DNA of 6,718 nt from Bacteroidota bacterium. Its GTDB lineage: Bacteria; Bacteroidota; Bacteroidia; Chitinophagales; UBA2359. The stretch covers positions 1 through 6,718 of the forward strand of contig JAHDGP010000259.1 of assembly GCA_020627525.1 (NCBI GenBank), in the 5' to 3' direction. Below the pieces are notes generated by a model. The model saw nothing but the letters and a program-made list of their open reading frames with translations. It had not been told where the DNA came from and ran no database searches. The translations under genes were made by a program, and so were the position numbers. This document shows positions 1 through 4,807 of the stretch, in pieces (within the stretch, counting starts at the first letter, position 1; the number at the start of each line of letters is the position of its first letter).

Positions 1-55
1 AACACGTCATTGCACATAAAGCAACACGTCATTGCACATAAAGCAACACGTCATT
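1..55. repeat. 22-bp tandem repeat, two full copies plus a partial third
   Basis: Two identical 22-bp units occupy 1-22 and 23-44. A third copy keeps only the first 11 bases (45-55, AACACGTCATT) and then runs into the REP-like hairpin at 53-73. The array touches the window edge, so more copies may lie upstream. Each unit contains CGTCATTGC, which resembles the opening of a short palindromic intergenic repeat common in Bacteroidota; that likeness is from memory and was not searched. There are no spacers between units, so it is not a CRISPR array. Confidence 0.85.
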
Positions 56-73
56 CCGCACTTGATGCGGAAT
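53..73 (+). repeat. REP-like short palindrome, copy 1
   Basis: This is a perfect hairpin: arms ATTCCGCA (53-60) and TGCGGAAT (66-73) around the five-base loop CTTGA. It sits in the context CGTC-hairpin-CT, which also occurs in inverted, diverged form at 128-148. That makes it a likely repetitive extragenic palindrome rather than a terminator, since no T-run follows and no gene is seen upstream within the window. Confidence 0.7.
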
Positions 74-96
74 CTAAACGCTGCTAATACAAACAA

Positions 97-116
97 AACG
101 AAGTAAATCCTTCGTT
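97..116. repeat. Short inverted repeat between the two REP-like hairpins
   Basis: Arms AACGAAG (97-103) and CTTCGTT (110-116) pair perfectly around a six-base loop. It lies between the two REP-like palindromes, so 53-148 could fold as three successive hairpins. Its role is unknown; it is probably part of the same mosaic repeat. Confidence 0.5.
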
Positions 117-127
117 GCCAGATATAG

Positions 128-148
128 ATTCTCAATCAAGTTGGGAAT
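128..148 (-). repeat. REP-like short palindrome, copy 2 (inverted)
   Basis: Arms ATTCTCAA (128-135) and TTGGGAAT (141-148) pair with one G-U wobble around the loop TCAAG. Read on the minus strand the loop is CTTGA and the flank is TCATTCC, matching copy 1 at 53-73. The two copies are therefore the same repeat type in opposite orientation about 55 bases apart, an arrangement like the paired REP (BIME) elements of other bacteria. Confidence 0.55.
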
Positions 149-220
149 GATGAAAACGATAAGTTATTTATAGGCAATCCCTAACAATTATGAATAACGG
201 ATTTTTTTGTTAACAATCCT

Positions 221-280
221 TCCAAGTCTGTCAAGGTATTTTCTTGAAACAGTATTTTAAGTATATTTTGCAGACTTGGA
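221..280. repeat. 10-bp inverted repeat flanking the promoter region of the S74 gene
   Basis: TCCAAGTCTG (221-230) recurs exactly as its reverse complement CAGACTTGGA (271-280), 40 bases apart. The spacer holds the likely promoter of the gene starting at 298, and the right arm overlaps its probable transcription start. It could be an operator, or just a pair of inverted intergenic repeat fragments. Confidence 0.5.
262..270 (+). promoter_or_regulatory. Possible promoter -7 box of the S74/T9SS gene
   Basis: TATATTTTG is one base longer than the Bacteroidota -7 consensus TAnnTTTG, and CTTG at 243-246 lies about 16 bases upstream where a -33 TTG would be expected. Transcription would begin near 276, leaving a leader of about 22 bases before ATG 298. 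This supports the 298 start and excludes the upstream TTG at 244. The match is imperfect, so confidence is moderate. Confidence 0.4.
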
Positions 281-297
281 TTACAAATCCCAAAAAA

Positions 298-1413
298 ATG
301 AAAAATTTTAAAATAGCAATAATAATAATAACTACATTTTTATTTCTAATAAATGCAAAAGCACAAACACCAGATAAATACATTGACGTAACGCAAGATA
401 AAGGAATTCTTTTTTATGAAGATAGTGTTACGGCTGTAACCAACTTTCATTCCAATAAGATGGATATGGATGATTACAACTATTTAGTCCTTCGAGCTAC
501 AAAAGATAGTTCTTTAAATAACAACGTCATTATTACAGCCAATGGTTTAGTAAGTATTGGAAGCATTGATATCGAAGATGCTTACAAAGGGATTGATGTG
601 GATACTTCTATTACGACCAATCCAAAATTGTTGGTTCAAAATGGAGATGCAATAGGAAGTAATTGGTATACTTTTTCGGATAAAAGGCTCAAAAAAGATA
701 TTGAAAATTTCAAACATGGATTGAATAAAATTAAGAAAGTCAATATTTATGAGTACGAATACAATGGACAGGCAGGCACTCAATCGGGTAGGAAACAATT
801 GGGCATAATGGCACAGGAAATGAGAGAAATTTTACCAACATCTGTTCAAACTTTAAGTGGAAAATTAAAAGTCGATGATAAGGAAAATAGCAAACTTTTA
901 GTTTTCAATCCTCAGGAATTGATTTATTTAGCGATAAATGGAATCAAAGAGCTGGATGAAAAAACGATCTTATTGGAAAAGAAAACAGAGGAACTGGAAG
1001 AACAACGAGATGTATTGATTGGTATGCAAATGCAATTGAAACAATTGAAAGAAGAGATGAACTTATTGAAATCACATTTAGGATTAGAAACAAATCAAAA
1101 TTCAGCAAAAAAAATATCCATTAGAGAAAAAGAAAATTTTTACCAACAAAAAGTTGATGCGAAACTTATGTCTTGTAAACCCAACCCAACAGAAGGTGAA
1201 ACGAGCATTGAATATGAAATATTAACTGATTTTGAACAAGCAAAAATTCTATTTTATAATGCACAAGGTGTTTTTATGGATGAATTTAGCATCAATGAAA
1301 AAGGTAAAAATGTTTTTCTTTGGAAAGCTGAAAATTTACCAAAAGGACTGTATACATACTGTCTTGTAATTGATGCTCAAATAGTAGATTCAAAGAAACT
1401 GATTTTGAAGTAA
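298..1413 (+). CDS. Secreted protein with peptidase S74 chaperone domain, coiled coil and T9SS type A sorting domain
   Basis: The 371-residue protein starts at ATG 298, which puts a clean signal peptide at the N-terminus (KNFK, then a hydrophobic stretch, ending AKAQ near residue 23). An upstream in-frame TTG at 244 would bury the signal and overlap the likely promoter. Residues 24-126 are of unknown function. Residues about 127-185 are an S74 intramolecular chaperone domain: SDKRLKKDI opens it, and LGIMAQEM is the usual second motif. In phage tail spikes this domain assists trimer folding and can cut itself off just before that serine. Residues about 212-262 are Leu/Glu/Lys-rich and form a probable coiled coil, again suiting a trimer. 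From about residue 292 the tail is a Por sorting domain (KPNPTEGET, ending LPKGLYTYCLVIDAQ, SKKLILK), directing export by the type IX system and anchoring or release at the cell surface. It stands alone, followed by a large hairpin. A fibre or adhesin-like surface protein is inferred; the ligand is unknown. Confidence 0.88.
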   Translation: MKNFKIAIIIITTFLFLINAKAQTPDKYIDVTQDKGILFYEDSVTAVTNFHSNKMDMDDYNYLVLRATKDSSLNNNVIITANGLVSIGSIDIEDAYKGIDVDTSITTNPKLLVQNGDAIGSNWYTFSDKRLKKDIENFKHGLNKIKKVNIYEYEYNGQAGTQSGRKQLGIMAQEMREILPTSVQTLSGKLKVDDKENSKLLVFNPQELIYLAINGIKELDEKTILLEKKTEELEEQRDVLIGMQMQLKQLKEEMNLLKSHLGLETNQNSAKKISIREKENFYQQKVDAKLMSCKPNPTEGETSIEYEILTDFEQAKILFYNAQGVFMDEFSINEKGKNVFLWKAENLPKGLYTYCLVIDAQIVDSKKLILK

Positions 1414-1455
1414 GCCTACTGTAATTCTCAACTTGAAGAAAACTGATTCAATCTT

Positions 1456-1524
1456 AATCTGTGTTTAATCTGAGCAATCTGTGGTGTAATAAAAACCACA
1501 GATTGCACAGATTAAACACAGATT
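1456..1524. terminator. Long inverted repeat with 30-bp arms, probable terminator
   Basis: Arms 1456-1485 and 1495-1524 are reverse complements at 29 of 30 positions around a nine-base loop. On the plus strand the right arm runs into TTTTGTTTTTAT, so the structure could stop the transcript from the S74 gene ending at 1413. Each arm is built of three AATCTG words about 10 bases apart (1456, 1467 and 1476 in the left arm). That is unusual for a plain terminator and suggests a repetitive intergenic element. Confidence 0.65.
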
Positions 1525-1600
1525 TTGTTTTTATACTTATATCTTATGATTAGATATTTGCCTTTACATTCCCAAATTAGCATCCTAGCACAACAAGGTT

Positions 1601-1608
1601 TATATTTG
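1601..1608 (+). promoter_or_regulatory. Promoter -7 box upstream of the TGA-split T9SS gene
   Basis: TATATTTG matches the Bacteroidota -7 consensus TAnnTTTG exactly. Transcription would start near 1614, about 35 bases before ATG 1649. No clear -33 TTTG is visible about 20 bases further upstream, so strength cannot be judged. Confidence 0.5.
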
Positions 1609-1648
1609 TGTTGCTGATCGAATATTGATCAAGTGAAATAAGAATAAA

Positions 1649-2128
1649 ATGATTGGATTCATTAGATATATGCATATTAAAAGAGCAATACTGATGCTGC
1701 TTTGTTTTTTTTGTTCAATGGAAATAACTGCCCAATGTGATTACGAACACGAGGGTTTTATTTTCTTTGACCAATGTGCGGGTCAGACCTTTTTCCTACT
1801 CGAAAAATCTGACGGCACCATTGTAGATCCCTACATTGATATAAATTTGGGGTTTGGCATCTACGACGGACAGCCCGTTCAATTTGATTACATAATGGCT
1901 GATGTAGTATCGCCATGTGAAGGAATGCTTGATGCAGTAAGCATTACTTGTATCAGAGAAAACTTTGAACTGACTGAGTTATGCAACGACTTCCAAGTGG
2001 AGATTGTTGAAAAGTGTGTCTATAATTTTGATATTGCGGCATATGAAAACTTTATAGATGTAATCTCAAATCATCCTATTGATTCAATCCAATCCAATGG
2101 ATTTATCATTAAAAACAACAATAATTGA
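1649..2128 (+). CDS. N-terminal fragment of T9SS cargo protein, ends at premature TGA
   Basis: This is a 159-residue product if the TGA at 2126 is obeyed. It starts MIGFIRY; ATG 1670 (MHIKRAIL) is an equally good start, because the hydrophobic core LMLLCFFCSM and the cleavage-like ITAQ near residue 29 follow either. The mature part begins CDYEHEG and contains Cys 30, 43, 90, 100, 112 and 123, which could form disulfides in the periplasm. The pattern FFDQCAGQTFF, DGQPVQFDY, CEGMLDAVSITC looks like a small beta-sandwich of a kind seen in Bacteroidota secreted proteins, but I do not recognise a named family. Without the sorting domain this fragment could be exported to the periplasm but not taken up by the type IX system. 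It ends in four asparagines (KNNNN). Confidence 0.6.
   Translation: MIGFIRYMHIKRAILMLLCFFCSMEITAQCDYEHEGFIFFDQCAGQTFFLLEKSDGTIVDPYIDINLGFGIYDGQPVQFDYIMADVVSPCEGMLDAVSITCIRENFELTELCNDFQVEIVEKCVYNFDIAAYENFIDVISNHPIDSIQSNGFIIKNNNN
2126..2128 (+). other. In-frame TGA stop splitting the T9SS cargo gene
   Basis: The context is AAT TGA CAA CTG. A following C is the leakiest context known for UGA read-through. A 6-bp stem (GTCCAA 2144-2149 with TTGGAC 2163-2168, 13-base loop) lies 15 bases downstream. Both observations fit read-through but occur easily by chance, and a simple TGG to TGA nonsense change is preferred. Confidence 0.7.
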
Positions 2129-2278
2129 CAACTGATTACTACTGTCCAAGATACAACGAGTATTGGACCATTTGGAAGTGATTCTACATACTCACTGGAA
2201 GTCTCAATTCCAAGTCTTCAATTTTGTAAAAAATCTTTTGCTGGTGTTTTTGAAAAATGCAATGGTTCTCAACTCCAA

Positions 2279-2833
2279 ATGGCTACGTTTAGAGCAAAGC
2301 CTTTAGAAGATCGTAATTTGATAGAGTGGAGCACTTCTGTAGAGTTAATGATTGATTACTTTGAACTAGAACGCTCCTTCGATCAGGTAAATTATGAAAC
2401 GATAAGAACGGTCAGTTCAAACGGAGATGGGAATCAAATTCAAGAATATCAAACGGTGGATTTGAATACCACTAAAGACACTATTTACTACCAATTGAAA
2501 GCCTATGATTTAGAAGAAAACCTCTATATTATAAACAAAACAGTTGTACTCATTCGGGAAGAACTTTCTAGCATAGACAATTTAAACCATTTGCATCATA
2601 CAAGTCTTTTCCCAAATCCTACTACAGATTACCTTTTTATCAGTGATGTAAATGCAATTGGTTGTACTGTACGTGTATATGATGTATCTGGAAAGATTGT
2701 TGAAGAATTTGAAATAACAGACGTTTCTAACAACCAATTAAAAATTAACTTTCAAAATTTGGCAAAAGGATTTTACATTGTAAAAATTGAAGAGGAGCAA
2801 ATAGTAAAAACGTTTAAGATACTTAAAGAATAA
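2279..2833 (+). CDS. C-terminal fragment with Fn3-like segment and T9SS type A sorting domain
   Basis: ATG 2279 is the first in-frame ATG after the TGA at 2126, but it is probably an internal methionine. The protein has no signal peptide and begins directly in the motif FRAKPLEDRNLIEWSTSVE, then YFELERSFD and YYQLKAYDLEENLY, the signature of the Fn3-like module that usually precedes Por sorting tails (residues about 4-95 of 184). From about residue 105 comes the sorting domain: SLFPNPTTDYLFI, VRVYDVSGKIVEEF, LAKGFYIVKIEE, VKTFKILKE. A type IX sorting tail without a Sec signal cannot be exported, so this piece makes sense only as part of the 1649-2833 gene. Its TAA stop is one base from the stop of the convergent HNH gene. 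Confidence 0.6.
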   Translation: MATFRAKPLEDRNLIEWSTSVELMIDYFELERSFDQVNYETIRTVSSNGDGNQIQEYQTVDLNTTKDTIYYQLKAYDLEENLYIINKTVVLIREELSSIDNLNHLHHTSLFPNPTTDYLFISDVNAIGCTVRVYDVSGKIVEEFEITDVSNNQLKINFQNLAKGFYIVKIEEEQIVKTFKILKE

Positions 2834-2834
2834 T

Positions 2835-3407
2835 CTATTTCACATAACCCCAATTTTCACCACTTGCAATTTTATTTATTTGCATTGTTGAAATGCCAAA
2901 TTGTTTGGCTAAAATTTTCTTTTTGGTTTTGCCTTGCTTTAAAAATTTCTTAAGTATTCTGACCTTGCTCTCTGTAAGTTTTGCACTAGGTGTGTTCTTT
3001 ATAAAGTGATCAAAGTCGCCTCTTTCTTTCCTAAATTGTACATTTTCTTTCTTCGTCAACCATTTTAGATTTTTGTAATGGTTGTTCTTTTTATTTCCAT
3101 CAATATGAATGACATGTTTATGCAGTTCCGATGGTTTGGTAACAAACTTTTCCGCAGTAAAAATGTGTATACATATTGTGTTCGAAGTATTGCCTACCCA
3201 GCGAATTTTTAAGGTTAAAAAGCCCTGATTGACATATGTTCCTTTAAGCAATGCTTCAATACCTGTTGCTTTTTGGACGCTTTTTATTCTCCCATGATTG
3301 GAAATAAAGTAATCGCATGTTCTGGTTTCAAAACCTTCTTTTTCATACTTTGCCCACTTTTCACTCCAAAAAGATTTTACTTTGTTAGGTTTGTTTTTCT
3401 TATCCAT
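2835..3407 (-). CDS. NUMOD4/HNH homing-type endonuclease with C-terminal HTH (paralog 1)
   Basis: The 190-residue protein starts at ATG 3407. Residues about 13-60 form a NUMOD4-like motif (FWSEKWAKY, then DYFISNHGRIKS), a DNA-binding module of phage and homing nucleases. Residues about 80-125 are an HNH_3-type nuclease core: IHIFTAEKF, then VIHIDGNKKNNHYKNLKW and TKKEN, with the histidine and asparagines of the beta-beta-alpha metal fold in place. Residues about 142-190 form a helix-turn-helix tail (AKLTESKVRILKKFLKQG, ILAKQFGISTMQINKI, GENWGYVK). Such enzymes nick or cut specific DNA sites and spread as selfish genes; no intron or host gene for it is visible. It has a close paralog 226 bases upstream in the same orientation, and its TAG stop is one base from the convergent T9SS gene. 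The product call is firm; the target site is unknown. Confidence 0.88.
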   Translation of the reverse strand: MDKKNKPNKVKSFWSEKWAKYEKEGFETRTCDYFISNHGRIKSVQKATGIEALLKGTYVNQGFLTLKIRWVGNTSNTICIHIFTAEKFVTKPSELHKHVIHIDGNKKNNHYKNLKWLTKKENVQFRKERGDFDHFIKNTPSAKLTESKVRILKKFLKQGKTKKKILAKQFGISTMQINKIASGENWGYVK

Positions 3408-3633
3408 AAGCTATATATATACAATTAGCATAATGAAAGAATAGATCAAAATGCAATCAGTGTGTTTCAAAAATTATTGATAGAATTATCCAAACGGGTA
3501 TTGGTTTTTGAAGCATTTCTTAGAAACACAAATTAAATAAATGCATCAGTGTAAATTGACATACAATACCTGAAGTCGACAAAATATGATTCAATAATTT
3601 CTATTGATCCGACAACTAAATGTGAGCAATGTT
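3408..3633. other. AT-rich spacer between the two HNH genes
   Basis: No gene is seen in these 226 bases. They hold the upstream region of paralog 1 and the downstream region of paralog 2. Two inverted pairs occur: TGTGTTTC (3461-3468) with GAAACACA (3523-3530), and AAATTATTGA (3471-3480) with TCAATAATTT (3591-3600). The 11-mer AACACAAATTA (3525-3535) recurs upstream of paralog 2 at 4283-4293. No exact TAnnTTTG box was found for paralog 1. Confidence 0.5.
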
Positions 3634-4194
3634 TTATTTTACGTGCCCCCAATTCTCGCCACGTTCAATCCTGTTTATTTGCATAGTTGTTATGCCAAAT
3701 TGTCTAGCTAAAATTGTTTTTTTCGTTTTGCCTTGCTTCAAAAACTTCTTTAGCATTCTAACCTTGCTTTCTGTTAACTTAGCCCTTGTTCGCCACCTAT
3801 CTCTATTGAATCCTTCTGCATTTATCATTTTTTCAAAAGATTCTCTCTTCGTTTCCCATTTGAGATTTTTGTAATGATTATTTGTTTTATCTCCATTAAC
3901 ATGAACAACACCAGCAGGCTCATCAAACGGATTTTTACCAATAAATTTATCGGCGACAAACATATGAATCATAACAACCTTTGGCTTGTGGTCACGAAAC
4001 CGGATGTACAAACAACTGAATCCACCATTTTTTGAGCCTCTTAGTATCCTTTCAACTTTTGTTTTCTTATGGATACTTTTCATCCTTCCATAATCTGAAA
4101 TGAAGTAATCTAACCATTTGGTTTGATGCTCATCTTCATACTTTATCCATCGCTCATTCCAAAAAGAAATATTATGGTTTACACTTTCTTTCAT
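3634..4194 (-). CDS. NUMOD4/HNH homing-type endonuclease with C-terminal HTH (paralog 2)
   Basis: The 186-residue protein starts at ATG 4194 and has the same three-part layout as paralog 1. NUMOD4-like motif: FWNERWIKY and DYFISDYGRMKS, residues about 10-57. HNH_3 core: IHMFVADKF, VVHVNGDKTNNHYKNLKW, about 77-120. HTH tail: AKLTESKVRMLKKFLKQG, ARQFGITTMQINRI, GENWGHVK, about 138-186. The tail matches paralog 1 at 41 of 49 residues, while the front part matches at roughly half. In the nuclease core HIDGN of paralog 1 is replaced by HVNGD, losing an acidic residue beside the conserved histidine but gaining one two places later, so activity may differ. A 226-base spacer separates the pair, making an operon possible but unproven. 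A free-standing homing-type nuclease is the best call; phage or host regulatory use is the alternative. Confidence 0.87.
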   Translation of the reverse strand: MKESVNHNISFWNERWIKYEDEHQTKWLDYFISDYGRMKSIHKKTKVERILRGSKNGGFSCLYIRFRDHKPKVVMIHMFVADKFIGKNPFDEPAGVVHVNGDKTNNHYKNLKWETKRESFEKMINAEGFNRDRWRTRAKLTESKVRMLKKFLKQGKTKKTILARQFGITTMQINRIERGENWGHVK

Positions 4195-4720
4195 TCTTGA
4201 CTGTTTTAATGACTGTATATTTTCCCAAAACCAACAATTTCTCCTATTACAACCTTTTAAGAAGATTTAGATGTCTTCTTGTAACACAAATTAGAATTAA
4301 TAACAGAATCATTGTCGCCCAATATTTGGGAACGTCGGTAATATTACTTCACAAAGAAAAATTCAGAATATATTGGGTTGATATTTTATGCAAAACTATT
4401 GTTTGCCATTTGAATTAGATGTATTTTATTACCGCTTTCTACTACTTTAGAATTCTAAATTAGGTAAATAATTTAATTATTCCAAATTGGATGTGATAAT
4501 ATTTAAAAACATATATGTGAGATTACTGAAACTATTCCCCAAATTTTGCCTGTATTGATAAAGGATTGAGTTATTATGATATGTTAAAATTTAATTTGTA
4601 TTTATACAAATTTTTTATTGGATTTGGTAATAAATGTATCGTTGAAGATTTGGCTTAATTTGATTTTAAAGTATGACGTTAGCCCTTACCAGGATTCAGT
4701 ATTTAGGTTAATGGTTAATA
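4195..4720. other. AT-rich intergenic region without a convincing gene
   Basis: These 526 bases lie between the start of HNH paralog 2 and the hairpin at 4721. A 73-codon plus-strand frame (4197-4418, TTG start) resembles no family and has no start signals, so it is not called. An AT-only hairpin sits at 4593-4612 (AATTTGTAT and ATACAAATT) followed by six T. The 11-mer AACACAAATTA (4283-4293) is shared with the region upstream of paralog 1. The part next to 4194 presumably carries the promoter of paralog 2, but no exact TAnnTTTG box was found. Confidence 0.6.
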
Positions 4721-4757
4721 ATTAGCAGATGTTTAGCAAAGCTAAACATCTGCTAAT
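4721..4757 (-). terminator. Perfect 17-bp hairpin, probable terminator of the DUF885 gene
   Basis: Arms ATTAGCAGATGTTTAGC (4721-4737) and its exact reverse complement (4741-4757) surround an AAA loop. It lies 50 bases beyond the stop of the minus-strand DUF885 gene and before the HNH genes, where a terminator is expected. The better T-rich tail (TTTTAGTTTAT) is on the plus strand; on the minus strand only TTATTAA follows, so it may act weakly or mainly protect the 3' end. Confidence 0.65.
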
Positions 4758-4807
4758 TTTAGTTTATCCAATTCAATTCTTTGCTTATGAGATGATTAGG
4801 TGTAAAT

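Larger units (their letters stand above)
1649..2833 (+). pseudogene. Secreted T9SS cargo protein gene interrupted by one in-frame TGA
   Basis: Codons from 1649 to 2833 lie in a single frame with one stop, TGA at 2126-2128 (codon 160 of 394). The 50 codons between it and the next in-frame ATG (2279) are fully open and read like protein, including TSIGPFGSDSTYSLEV. Restored, the product has a signal peptide, a cysteine-containing beta-rich N-terminal region (30-105), a linker region (106-210), an Fn3-like segment (about 213-302) and a T9SS type A sorting domain (about 310-394). TGG to TGA is the simplest single change. There is no frameshift or decay elsewhere, so the lesion is either very recent, a read error, or tolerated by read-through. 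TGA is the normal stop of the DUF885 gene here, so a reassigned code is unlikely. The two halves are also listed separately as they would be predicted. Confidence 0.75.

Noticed and set aside
1..55. Possible CRISPR array
   Set aside because: The 22-bp repeats abut with no spacers and the third copy is truncated.
244..297. TTG start at 244 for the S74 gene, adding 18 residues
   Set aside because: It would place a polar stretch before a perfect signal peptide and would overlap the likely promoter; ATG 298 is better.
547..798. 83-codon minus-strand frame inside the S74 gene
   Set aside because: It is fully inside a well-supported gene on the other strand and has no family likeness.
2126..2170. 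Selenocysteine codon with a downstream stem-loop
   Set aside because: The 6-bp stem with a 13-base loop lacks recognisable bacterial SECIS features, and the position shows no redox motif. A Trp to stop change is simpler.
1649..2833. UGA reassigned as tryptophan in this organism
   Set aside because: The DUF885 gene in the same window ends in TGA at a natural C-terminus, and no other gene has an internal TGA.
3629..3874. 81-codon plus-strand frame opposite HNH paralog 2
   Set aside because: It is a shadow of the conserved HTH-coding end of the HNH gene, which has clear homology.
2835..4194. HNH pair as part of an intron, restriction or anti-phage system
   Set aside because: No methylase, helicase, toxin partner, intron fold or split host gene is visible; free-standing homing-type genes explain the data.
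4197..4418. 73-codon plus-strand frame upstream of HNH paralog 2
   Set aside because: It has a TTG start, no promoter, no recognisable domain and AT-driven composition; not supportable as a gene.
4593..4616. AT-only hairpin followed by six T as a terminator
   Set aside because: The stem has one G-C pair and no plus-strand gene lies upstream; in such AT-rich DNA it is likely chance.
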